Assembly (NCBI RefSeq): GCF_000315625.1
Contig: NW_005434667.1
Location: 797,061 to 861,060, forward strand
Source of the DNA: Guillardia theta CCMP2712
Lineage: Eukaryota > Cryptophyceae > Pyrenomonadales > Geminigeraceae
Length of the DNA stretch: 64,000 bases
Direction of reading: 5' to 3'
Under the pieces are notes generated by a model. That model ran no database searches. It had not been told where the DNA came from and saw nothing but the letters and a program-made list of their open reading frames with translations. This document shows positions 1-9,897 of this stretch, piece after piece. Position 1 is the first letter of the stretch; every line of letters starts with the position of its first letter. The position numbers were made by a program, and so were the translations under genes.

Positions 1-3000
1 GCGCGCGGTCGGGGTGAAGTATGCTTCCGTCATCTTGTAGATGAAGATGATGGGGAGGAAGGGAGGCAGAACCAGGGTAGGAGGATGCAGATCAGGATAC
101 AGGCCCCGAGCATCCAGATGCTGATCGTGAGGTAGTTCTCGAACATGCTCGTCAGCTGAGTGTCGATCCTGTCTGTGTCCGCGGAGAAGCGGTTGATGAT
201 GCGACCAGACGGCGTCGTGTCGAAGAACGACATGCTCCCGCCAGCACCGACTGCACGAACCTGTGGAGGAGGAGGCGACTAGCGTACACTCCCCTCACCT
301 GGAAGAAGACTCCGCGTACCAGCGTGAGAAGGACACTTCCAACCGCCATGCCGGCGTAGATGCCATTCCAGAAGGAGTCGTGCCGGTTTTTGAGGGAGGA
401 GAGCGGAGGGTCTTGAGTCGGGTCCACGGCCATCGACCATAGGGTCAGCCAGAAGTCGGTCCCGTCGGTGAGGAACTGGACGGCGATGAAGAGGAGGACG
501 AGAATGGCGAGGTGAAGCTTCGATCCCCACGCGCGGAAGTAGAGCATGTAGATTTCGGTGCTAACAGCACCCTTGTCTCTCTCCTCTGACCCTGTCAACT
601 GCCCCTTCTTGGCGTCTCCTTCCGCCTTCTCCTTCGTCCCTACCTTCTCCTCCTCGCCCTCCCCAGCCTCCTCCTCCTCCTTGTGCGCCTGATGGAGGGA
701 CGAGAGGTCGATGTGGCTCTCCACCTCCTCCAGCTTCCCCTGCGCAACGATCTTTCCTCCATCCATGACCACGATCCTGTCAGCGAGCGAGAGGTACTGG
801 ATCTGATGCGTCACGAGCAGACGCGTCTTCTCCTTCAGCTCCCCGAGGATACACTCGTCCATGAGCTTCCGTGCCACGTGCGTGTCGACAGCAGAGAGAG
901 GGTCGTCGAGGAGGTAGATGTCAGCGTTGCTGTAGACCGCGCGAGCAAGCTGGATCCTCGCCTTCTGCCCGCCCGACAGGTTGATCCCTCTCTCTCCGAT
1001 CTCAGTCTCCTCCCCGGCAGGCAGGACGTCCATGTCAGAGTCAAGGGCAGAGACGCGGAGGGAGAGGCGGAAGCGCTCGGGGTCCAGCCGAGACTTGAAC
1101 GTCACGTTCTCTCTCACGGTGGCGCTCTGGATCCAGCAGGACTGGGAGGCGTAGGCGATGGAGCCGGAGGAAGAGACTTGCCCGCTGACTGTCGAGATCT
1201 CCTGCAGGATGGCGGAGAGGAGGGAGGATTTGCCACAGCCGACCTTGCCTGTTACGATGACAAGCTCTCCCTTGCGCACCGTCAGGTTGATGTCCTCCAG
1301 CGTCGGCTTGTCCTGCTCTTCCTGCGCTGCAACGTTTGCGAGCTCCTCGTCAGCCTTCTCCGAGGGTCTGCGAGGAACGTGAGGAGGGAGGGAGGGAGTG
1401 AGGGGGAAGCAGGAGGGTAGAAGAGCAGGACGAGGATCAGAAAAGTCAGGAGGAGTAGACGAGGGGAGCGAGAATATGGGAGGAAGGTATTGAGAGGAGC
1501 AGGGATGTGGTCGCTTACTTGCTCTCCTCCTCCTTCTCCTTGTCCTCTTTCTTTGCCTTTCCGTCATTTTTCTTCTTCTCCTTCCCCTTCTCCTCTTCCT
1601 CCTCCTGCAAGCATCGTCCATTCAGGCACCGTACCTCCCTCCCCTCGACACAATCTCCAACCTTTGCTTTCTTGCATCCCCACGAGAAGTACCCGTTCTT
1701 GATCGAGATCACAACTCCTTCCTCCATCGAAGTCCCCCCCTCCTTCCTCTTCTCCTGCTCCTCCCCCATGATGAAGCTCTGGACGCGCCCCACGGAGATC
1801 TTGGTCCGCGCGTACGCGCTGATCGCCTCGGGGATCTGCATAAGAGGCCAGCGGAGCATGTTGACGAGGNNNNNNNNNNNNNNNNNNNNNNNNNNNNNNN
1901 NNNNNNNNNNNNNNNNNNNNNNNNNNNNNNNNNNNNNNNNNNNNNNNNNNNNNNNNNNNNNNNNNNNNNGCAGTTTGGGAGAGGGGAAGGAGGAGAGGGG
2001 GGAGGAGGAATCACCGTTGCGATCATCATGGCTTTGGTGATAGCGAGTTCTCGAACATGCTTCAGCTCCACTTCCCTTCGCTTGTCACACTCGAGCAGCA
2101 TGGGGTCCTCCCATGCCATGAGCTTGATCACTTTCATCCCCTGGATCATCTCGTTGAGCAGCTTCACCCTTGCGTCCGCCGCCTTCATCCTCAGCCCTTC
2201 CAGCTTCATGATCTTCATGAAGATCACGGCCAGCGCAAAGAAGACGAAGAAGAGCCCGCCGAGCGCGATCCACGTTGCGTCCTTCACCTGCAACCGAAGG
2301 AGGAGGAGGTGAGATGAACATGTGGGTGAGCATGTCGGGAGGGGAGGGTAAGGAGGCAAGAAAATCTGGAGGAAGGAAGGGAGGCGGTGTGGATGAGCAG
2401 GATAACCTCGACGTAAATGAGGTAGAGCGCTAGCACAAGCTGCACCGGGGCAGACCAGGCGGCATTGAAGGAGAGGAAAGACTGAGGAGCAAGTTAAAGA
2501 GAAGAAATCAAGAAATCCAAACTGAAATCTCCTCTACAGCCTCATCTTCACTCCCGTTGTCATCACAAGATCACTGGCAACATTGCAAGCACACGCAACA
2601 ACAACTCACTTGAAACATTCTCTCAGCATCTGTCGACATTAGGTTCACAATCTCTCCCGTTGACCGTTCTTGACGTGCCGCGTTGCTCAGCCGCAGGCAC
2701 TTGGAATAAACCAGACTGTTGCATGAAGCCTTGACCTGCAGCTCCTCTCAACCCTCATCTTTCATCTCATCCCCCTCAATCCTTCCTGTCAAGGCAAGTA
2801 CCCCTTCCCCTCCTCTCTCCCCCACAGTCCATCGCATCCATCCTTTTTTTTCACCCCTTTCTCCCACTCCCCCTCAACGGAGCCCTTCCCTCTCCCCCAC
2901 TCCCTTCCTCCCTCCCTCCCCTCCCCAGTCTCCCTCCCTCCCTCCCTCCCTCTCTCCCCTTCCCTTTCTCCTCCTGGAACATCGGCCTCTCCTCAGCCGT

Positions 3001-3655
3001 CACTTCAAGACTCACCACCAGACCGGCCGCAAGAGCTTTGTGAAACGCGTGGGACTTGCCCAGGGCTACCAGCGATGTTCCAACCACCATCAAGATAGTC
3101 AGCCCGAACCCAGTCTTGAGGTCTTTCTCATCTTTCTGAGGATTCTTCCAGTCAGCAATGAAGGAAATTTCTCTTGCAAAAGAGAACCTGGATGTAGATG
3201 ATGATCTGCTTCACAAGCAAGGGGCTCGAGAAAGATCCGATCAATCTGAACAACTCAAAGAACGCGGACAGAAGGAGCAACCCCCTTGTCTTCCTCCACA
3301 ACACGTGAGCAAGAGAAGGTTTAGGCCTCTGCCTCTCCTCCTCCCACAGCATCTCCACTTCCTGCATGATGTGCTCTGCTTGAAACTGCTTCTGCAAGGT
3401 CAGCAGGTCGGAGGCTTCCAAGTTCTCGGCCTTCTTGTTTCTCTGGTGACCGAGCCGAATGATATCATCCATCCATGTGAAGAACAGCTTTCCGAAGATC
3501 CCCGGTTTAGGAGGATCCTTAGCTGGAGGAGAGGAGTCGTCTTGGCCCAATGCACTCACAAGGTTCGGAACATCGTTCCCGGTTAAGATCTCGCTGTTGC
3601 GGATCTCTACGTCCTCCATCTGATGAGCCTTCATTGCCGCCTCCTTGGTCGACAT
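1..3655 (-). CDS. ABC transporter, ABCC/MRP subfamily (3'-partial)
   Basis: An ATP-driven exporter of the MRP type, acting in a membrane. The start is at 3655; the first exon (3655-3188) gives an acidic N-terminus, then [12 protein letters not shown] and the first transmembrane stretch. Further exons lie near 3135-3020, 2740-2630, 2480-2400, 2290-2000, 1868-1515 and 1370-290. The first nucleotide-binding domain is complete: Walker [13 protein letters not shown], signature [14 protein letters not shown], Walker [13 protein letters not shown] and switch THQ. It is followed by a charged linker and the start of the second membrane domain ([16 protein letters not shown]). The second NBD lies outside the window. 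A 100-bp gap interrupts the coding sequence, and the reading frame breaks near 234-250 and 75-90. Substrate cannot be inferred. Family assignment is firm; exon limits other than the first are approximate. Confidence 0.9.
1870..1969. other. assembly gap (100 N)
   Basis: A run of N exactly 100 long, probably a gap of unknown size. It falls inside the ABC transporter, in the membrane region just before the linker to the first nucleotide-binding domain. Confidence 0.99.
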
Positions 3656-4662
3656 GTCGATTAAGAGGAGGGAGAAGCTACTTTGAGATGAAGAAGATCA
3701 GCCAGTCCACATGTAAGTCCTTCCTTCCCACCTGCAGAAGCAGTCAGATTTATCATTTGTAGAGTGGGATATTAGTCAGCGATCGATCAGGCGCTGGAAC
3801 AGGAACGCTGCCATGTCACGGGAGAGGAGGAGAAGCACACGTGGCAAGGTGATGCTGGGGGGGAGGAGGAGCTAGTGGACGAGAGGTTGAAGGGCGCAGC
3901 ATTCCCAAGAAGCTTCTGCGTTCATGATTGCGCGAGGGTCCCTGTATCTTTAAAACACGGTTTATTTACCCGGTTCTAAAGGGAATGGTTTTTTATCATG
4001 GGGTGGGGTACTTTGCAGGTGAGAGGGACGGGGGTGGTACTCTGTCTGTTCTAGGGGTGGGTCCTCTTTTTGAAGAAGGGGTAGTTTGGCTGATTGACCA
4101 GCTTTTTATGTGCCACTGGAGCTGAGCTGAAAGCACCTGAGACTCCCGGACGCCGGGAGAGTCGCCCCGGGCCCGGCCGGGCCCGGTCCGTGCCCGCTGC
4201 ACTGCACCCGAAGTTGGCACCGCCGGCCCTCGGGAACCCAGGCTGGTCACTGAAACGGTTATATTCACAAAGCCTTTGAGTTGAGTTGATAGTATCACAC
4301 AAGGAGCCTCCGACAGCCCGGCCGCATCCCGGAGTCCGCCTGACGGGCCCGGTAGTCACGGTACTGAACTACAACTTGAACTTGAAGTCAGGCTTTGTTG
4401 CCCTGGCCTGAGGCGGACCGGCACGTTACAGGGCACGTTACGTGAGTATGGTGGGTTGTATGAGGCCATCTCGCCATGGCAGCTTCGTGAAACTTGCGGG
4501 GAGAGGAGAGGCGAGGAAGGTGGGAGGCATGCGGTGTACTCTAGTACGTCATGCCTCACCTTGTCTTCATCGCGTTCAGATGTCTTGCACCTGAAAGCGG
4601 AGAGGTTATGCTGTGATCGATCTCTGTGGGCTCCTACTGTGCTTTCGGAGAATATCCGCGCG
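3656..4662. other. intergenic region with GC-rich hairpin block
   Basis: Spacer between the divergent ABC and GT41 genes, so it should hold both promoters. No TATA-like element stands out. At 4135-4230 there is a GC-rich block with inverted repeats (ctcccgg-acg-ccgggag and the palindromic ccgggcccggccgggcccgg). No supported gene seen. Confidence 0.6.
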
Positions 4663-6375
4663 ATGTCTGCCGTTCGCTCTTGCTTCGCCTGGGTTCTCAT
4701 GGTCACAAGCATAGCGCTGGCGAAAGAAAGGAAATCAGAGTATGTAAGCCCAGAGAAAGCTCTCAGACAGTTTGACCTCTTGATAGAGAGAGAATCGCCA
4801 AGACAAGCTATTGCAATGCTGCAGAAATCAATAGAGCAGAATCCAAAGAATTTCCTCCTCCACAGTTCGCTATCTCTTGCTTATTCCCTGGTAGACGATC
4901 ACGTTAAATCTATCCATTGGGGAGAAAGAGCGCTGACCCTGTCTCCCAACGATGCTGTCGTCCTGTCTCGCCTGATCTTCACGCGTGGGGGTATTTGTGA
5001 TTGGCGAGGGTTGAGCAGGAGCATGAGGAGGCTTAGCAACATGATCGAGCAAGGCTTCTACTGCAACACAGGCTTGAAGGGAGACTGTATCGAGCCGCTG
5101 ACAATGCTCTACCTGCCGCTGTCCTTCGAAGCAAGCGTGAACGTGTCTAAGAAAGGCTGTGGTTGCATTCACAAGATAGCACTGGATCTGCCAGTAGCGA
5201 TGAAGGAGCCTCCGAGCCAAGTAAAGGTCAGAATCGGCTACATCACCTCAGACATCCGAGCGCATGCTACCGCCTACTTGTCGAGAAGCTTGTTCTCCTT
5301 TCATAACCGAGCTGACTTCGAAGTCTCTCTGATCATGACCATCCAACCTCCAGACAGGAGTGGGTACTTTGAGAACATCTCGCAGGCCTTCGACAAAGTC
5401 CAGGTTGTGGGCGGCTGGTCATTCGGTGAGATAGCGACTCACATCAACAGAGAAGGAGTGGAGATCCTGATCGACTTGAACGGGTGGGTCAAGGGAGAGA
5501 AATCTGAAGTTCTGGCACTACGGCCTTGCAGGACGCAGGTTCACTACATGGCGTTTCTCAACAGCATGTCATGCCCTTACGTTGACTACATCGTCGCTGA
5601 TCCTATCGTGGCTCCCGTTTCCTATGCCGACTGGTATGAGGAGAAGCTGATTCTGTTGCCGTCGTCTTTCCTGGTAACGGACCACGCGCAAATGGAGGAG
5701 CCCGACATGTCAGCTCAACGGTGGAGAGCGGAAGTGAACTTCTCATGTGACATGCGGGCAGACAGTCTTGTCATCGGCAACTTGAATGCCTTCTACAAGA
5801 TTGATCCAGAATCCTTCAGAGCATGGCTGGACATCTTGGCCAGAGTGAATCAAAGTTTGCTTTGGATTCAGTCTTGGAATGATCTGGGCGAGCAAAACCT
5901 TGTCATGAATGCGGACATCATGGGAGGCGACCCCTCACGGATGTGTTTCTCCAAACCCCCTCCAGCGCTCTACAATCGGTTGTGGAATCAGCACTCGGTG
6001 ATTGCTGATGTTCACTTGGACACGTTCCTCTACAACACCGTCACCACCGCAACCGATCTCTTCTGGCTTGGCGTGCCATCCGTATCTCTCCCTAGCGAGA
6101 GACTGTGCTCGCGCATCGGGGCCTCGTTCGCGCATGCTGCTGGATCTGAGTGCTTGACGGCAAGGAACTTGGAGGATTACAAGCAAGTTGCAGTTCAAAT
6201 TCTAAGGAATGGCAGGTGGAGGGAGCGGTGGAAGCGAGCGATGATTTCCAAGAGGAAGAAACTGAATTTATTCAACACATCGAAGTGGGTCCTGCAGTGG
6301 GAAAGGGCTCTCAAGATTCTCCGGAGACACGGTCATGAAAACCAGCACAGGAGTCACATCGTCATTCACGAGTAA
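4663..6375 (+). CDS. GT41-family O-GlcNAc-transferase-like protein with signal peptide
   Basis: Predicted glycosyltransferase of family 41 (O-GlcNAc transferase C-terminal domain), 570 residues, one exon. The start at 4663 gives a hydrophobic leader (MSAVRSCFAWVLMVTSIALA) typical of a signal peptide. Residues about 25-100 resemble one or two TPR units. The catalytic half is recognisable: RIGYITSDIRAHATAYLS (its His aligns with the active-site His of OGT), DLNGWVKGEKSEVLALRP, NLNAFYKIDPESFRAW (conserved Lys) and DVHLDTFLYNTVTTATDLFW. The usual NGHTTG is NTVTT here, so one UDP-contact His is missing. An in-frame upstream Met at 4456 would bury the leader. Enzyme activity is inferred; secretory location is unusual for this family. 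Confidence 0.85.
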   Translation: MSAVRSCFAWVLMVTSIALAKERKSEYVSPEKALRQFDLLIERESPRQAIAMLQKSIEQNPKNFLLHSSLSLAYSLVDDHVKSIHWGERALTLSPNDAVVLSRLIFTRGGICDWRGLSRSMRRLSNMIEQGFYCNTGLKGDCIEPLTMLYLPLSFEASVNVSKKGCGCIHKIALDLPVAMKEPPSQVKVRIGYITSDIRAHATAYLSRSLFSFHNRADFEVSLIMTIQPPDRSGYFENISQAFDKVQVVGGWSFGEIATHINREGVEILIDLNGWVKGEKSEVLALRPCRTQVHYMAFLNSMSCPYVDYIVADPIVAPVSYADWYEEKLILLPSSFLVTDHAQMEEPDMSAQRWRAEVNFSCDMRADSLVIGNLNAFYKIDPESFRAWLDILARVNQSLLWIQSWNDLGEQNLVMNADIMGGDPSRMCFSKPPPALYNRLWNQHSVIADVHLDTFLYNTVTTATDLFWLGVPSVSLPSERLCSRIGASFAHAAGSECLTARNLEDYKQVAVQILRNGRWRERWKRAMISKRKKLNLFNTSKWVLQWERALKILRRHGHENQHRSHIVIHE

Positions 6376-6377
6376 AT

Positions 6378-7280
6378 CTAATGCTCCATGCCAAAAACGG
6401 AGTGAGGGACGGCACTGTAATGGTTGCTGAGGGCCTCGTCCATCATCTTGTCAGCGAAGGGGTGGGTGGTCTTGTAAGGAGGATCCTGGAGCGCTTTCCT
6501 CATCTCATCGGACGACCTCTCGTGGTGCACCCTGCGAGGGTGCTGCATCCTCGCAGCAGCCGGGTGACCCTCAGGCAGCTGGATAGCGACCTCTTGACCG
6601 CCCGACACTCCTGGTGGGACAGTGACGAGCATTGATCCCCTGTTCGGGATCTTGGCGATGAATCGCTGCCCGCTCTTCAACCCTGCTGGGACGGTGACTG
6701 CATATGAGCGCAGCTGGGCCGATGCCTTGGCATGATGAATCTGATTCCTCTGCTTCATCATCATTCCTCCCTCCATCTGTGGCTGAGCAAGCTGAGACAA
6801 ACCGCTGTCCTCCGATGGCTTCAAGGTCACAGACCCTCCAACTTGTTTGCCGTAGATCTTGTGGACAACCTTGCCGTGGTGCACATCGTAAACATCGTAG
6901 TTCTCGTTCATAGCATCCGTCTTTGCCTTCACTCTTGCCTCGTAGTTCTCCTCCAAAGCATGGCTCCTAGCGTCCGAGATGATGGCATTGAGGTTGTGGA
7001 GGATCCTCTCTGGCTTGACATCATCTCCGATCTTACCCTCTGCCGCCATGTTCAGCCAGTTCTCCTCAGCTTGTGGAAAGTGCATCTGAGTACGCTGATA
7101 CACGAAGTTGGGGATGTCGTACAGCTGAGTTGTGCGAGCATGCGGAGCGACCGCCATCTGCTGCGAGGACGACTTCATGTACATGTCCAACGTCCCTCCA
7201 ACCAGCAGAGTAAGAGCGGCAAGGGAGATGCTTCCCACCAGCACTTTATTCCTCATCGTGTTGGTTGACAAGGATAACAT
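6378..7280 (-). CDS. membrane-anchored protein with VTVPxGxxxGQ repeats
   Basis: Unrecognised protein of 300 residues, one exon. The N-terminus (MLSLSTNTMRNKVLVGSISL and on) forms a single hydrophobic anchor, so a type II membrane or secreted protein is likely; an in-frame Met at 7352 is the alternative start. The C-terminal half has two adjacent units, YAVTVPAGLKSGQRF and LVTVPPGVSGGQEVAIQLP, a short module I recall as common in protist proteins of unknown role. The remainder is rich in His, Met and Lys. Its stop codon lies 2 bp from the stop of the convergent GT41 gene, so the two 3' UTRs must overlap. Function unknown. Confidence 0.75.
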   Translation of the reverse strand: MLSLSTNTMRNKVLVGSISLAALTLLVGGTLDMYMKSSSQQMAVAPHARTTQLYDIPNFVYQRTQMHFPQAEENWLNMAAEGKIGDDVKPERILHNLNAIISDARSHALEENYEARVKAKTDAMNENYDVYDVHHGKVVHKIYGKQVGGSVTLKPSEDSGLSQLAQPQMEGGMMMKQRNQIHHAKASAQLRSYAVTVPAGLKSGQRFIAKIPNRGSMLVTVPPGVSGGQEVAIQLPEGHPAAARMQHPRRVHHERSSDEMRKALQDPPYKTTHPFADKMMDEALSNHYSAVPHSVFGMEH

Positions 7281-8514
7281 GGTCGAATCTGTATGACTGC
7301 AACATGTGTCAGAGAACAGAAGCGAATTGGAAGTAGATGAAAGCAGAAACACAATTGCTGCAAATTTTTCTGATGTTGTTCACAGGCTAGAACTTTGAAG
7401 TCCAAAAAGGTCAACAATATCTCTCTTCCTCTACCTAAGCAATTTCTCTTTTAAACTTGTGGAACAATCACTTGATCCACTTAGTCCTCTTAGTCTTCAT
7501 ACCTTGCCACCATTTTGCACACTTGGGTATGTTCGTACGCGATTAGCTGTCATGTATCTCTCACCCGTCTTTCGCCTATATTTGCACCGCAGCTCCACAT
7601 TTTTTTCAATCCAAGTAAACCCCCTCCTCACCCCCTCCTACCTCGTCTTTCTCCATCTTCACTATCCCCTGATCTGTCCCGTACAATTTCCTCACTCCTT
7701 TGCAGCATTCTTTCTCTATCATCAACATCCCCCGCCCTCCTACCCCCCTCTTCCCTTCATCATGTTCGGCCATCACGAAGAGACAATTGAGGCCCCCATC
7801 CCCCCCATCTCCCATCCGCGCCTCAATGCTTCATCCCCCTCATACCCGTCAGTTGCACCCTCATCCAGCCCTCATCCCCCATCATCCCCCATCAACTAAA
7901 TTATAAAACCCTTTGTAGATCACCCTGCATCAGTGTACCCTAGTCATTGTACACCCTACCTCACTCTTTCTCACTTCAATGCTTGATATGGAAGGGTATC
8001 TACTGACCCCCACCCTCTTTCCCCATTTTACATTTGAAAAAGTATTTTAAGTGACCCCTGGGGAGCTCATCAGACCGTATCGTTTGTTTATATATATATT
8101 AATTACCTGTAGTAAAGAGCGGATGCGGCCCTTGCTAACTTGAGCCCTGAACCCTGAGGGGGTGGGCGGCGCGAGGCGATGCAAGGAGGGAGGCGGAGGC
8201 GGAGGCGGAGGCGGTGAATGGGAGGGAGGATGAAGATTGTTCGACGGCAGTGATAGTCAGGCAACCAGACACGGATAGAGACTGAAACCAGAGAGATGGT
8301 TGTGAGTGTTGTGGCAGCCACATAAGAAAGTTTCTTCCTGGTCGGTTGAGGTAATACAAACAGTCAAAGGTGTTCAAATCAGTTGCAGAGGAAGGGGAGA
8401 GGGAGCAGGTTGTAAAACAGTGCAAGTCCAACAGATGAGAAGTGGAGAAGTGTCATATTATTTTCTGTAAGAAGGGGGTTGATTGTCTATCTCGCAGGAG
8501 CCTTTTAGTTCGGG
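7281..8514. other. intergenic region, pyrimidine-rich
   Basis: Divergent spacer between the small membrane protein and the DGAT2 gene. The stretch 7600-7890 is C/T-rich with repeated cccc(a/t)tc words. An open frame at 7459-7899 is low-complexity with no family signature and is not called. A GGCGGAG hexamer tract sits at 8188-8212. No RNA gene or promoter element recognised. Confidence 0.6.
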
Positions 8515-9781
8515 ATGGGGCGTGGGAGTCAACATTTGAGAGAAAAGCTTTCTGAAGACCAGGGAAGCTGTTCAGGTCGAGAGGTTCAGCATGATGCAGA
8601 TATACACGAACTGCATGACTTTCGCGTCTCGAGCACGGTGGAAAATTTTCTGACGGGCAAAATCAAGGATGGCCAGTGGATTTTCGAAGTTCCGCAATGT
8701 TCTCGCGCTAAGGAGACGTTATCGGTCATCCTAGTTTCTGCTGTACTGGTTCCCTCGTTCACCGTCTTTCCTGCGCTCCTACTGATTGCGTCCTTGTACC
8801 TCTATCGCTCGTACGGCATTGCAGGGGGCATTCTTTTCATCACCCCGTTGGTGATCTTGTGTACCCTGCCGAAAATGTACTCCCCATGGTTCAAGAAGAA
8901 TTGTTTCCGGCAAGCGCTGATGCACCTTGTGCGATATGTGAAGCCTTTCAAGCTGCTGAAGAAGTCGACGATGGCAAGTGACAAAAACTACATCTTCTGT
9001 TGGCATCCACATGGCAGGCTGTTCTACGGGTTCGCCTTGTTTTGCGGTGATGGAAGCGACCTCCATTGAAGGTTGTGACCCTCCTCCAGGTCTTTTCGAC
9101 ATCTGGTTCCCGGAGCTCAGAAACAAGGAATTCTTCGGAGGGATCAACGACGCCATGTTCAACATTCCAGTCCTGTCGACGCTGATGTCTCTGAACGGAA
9201 TGATCCCGTGCAACAGAAAGAGCGTTGAGAAGAAGTTGGCAAGAGGAGATAGCCTCGGCCTCATCGTCGGAGGGATCGAGGAAGTCTTGGAAGGGACGCA
9301 CGAAGAGAAAGATGTGTTGTACTTGAAGAACAGGAAGGGTTTCGTGAAGGTCCGTGAATGGGCTGTATATTTGGAGTTCTGACTTCCAACGGCTACAGGT
9401 GGCCATGCAAAACAATGTGGGACTGGTTCCTGTTTATGCCTTCGGCGAGAATCAACTGTTTCAGCATGAGCCGAACTGGAGACTCTCCTTCTGGAAGTTT
9501 GTGAACAACTTCATCAAAGTGGGAGCTCCTTTCCCGATCGTCGGACGTGGAGGGTTGCCCATCCCCTTCAGGAAGGAGCTTTTCATCGTGGTCGGAGAGG
9601 TACGTCCTATCTTATCCCAAGGATCTGCAGACGCTGATTGCAGTTCTTTCAGCCTCTGTTCGCGCAGGCTGACGAAACTTTGGATGAGTTCCATGCGAGG
9701 TACATCAGGGCAGTTGAGGATCTATTCCAGGAGCACGTGCGGCTTACAGCAAACCCTCAGAAGAAGCTTGAGATTGTGTGA
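8515..9781 (+). CDS. DGAT2: DGAT2-family acyltransferase
   Basis: Acyl-CoA:mono/diacylglycerol acyltransferase, the last step of triacylglycerol synthesis, expected in the ER membrane. Exons 8515-9046, 9090-9349, 9399-9599 and 9668-9781 join in frame through GT-AG introns of 43, 49 and 68 bp to give 368 residues, near the usual family length. Residues about 65-115 hold the membrane hairpin, followed by YIFCWHPHGR (catalytic HPHG) and then RKGFVKVAMQNNVGLVPVYA-FGE, the second DGAT2 signature. The C-terminus FHARYIRAVEDLFQEH matches the family end. Specificity for mono- versus diacylglycerol cannot be told. The very short first intron sits between two conserved blocks. Confidence 0.93.
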
Positions 9782-9897
9782 TAGTAGTAGAGAAGAGTGT
9801 GTAACCAAGTAAAGAGATAGTTGAATGAAAATCGTACTGTGACTCGCCCTGTCCGGTCTCCTGAGTATTTTGCCCGAGGCGGGCTCTACATCCCAAC

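Noticed and set aside
7459-7899. 146-codon plus-strand frame upstream of DGAT2
   Set aside because: Pyrimidine-rich low-complexity DNA giving Pro/Ser/Leu text without any motif.
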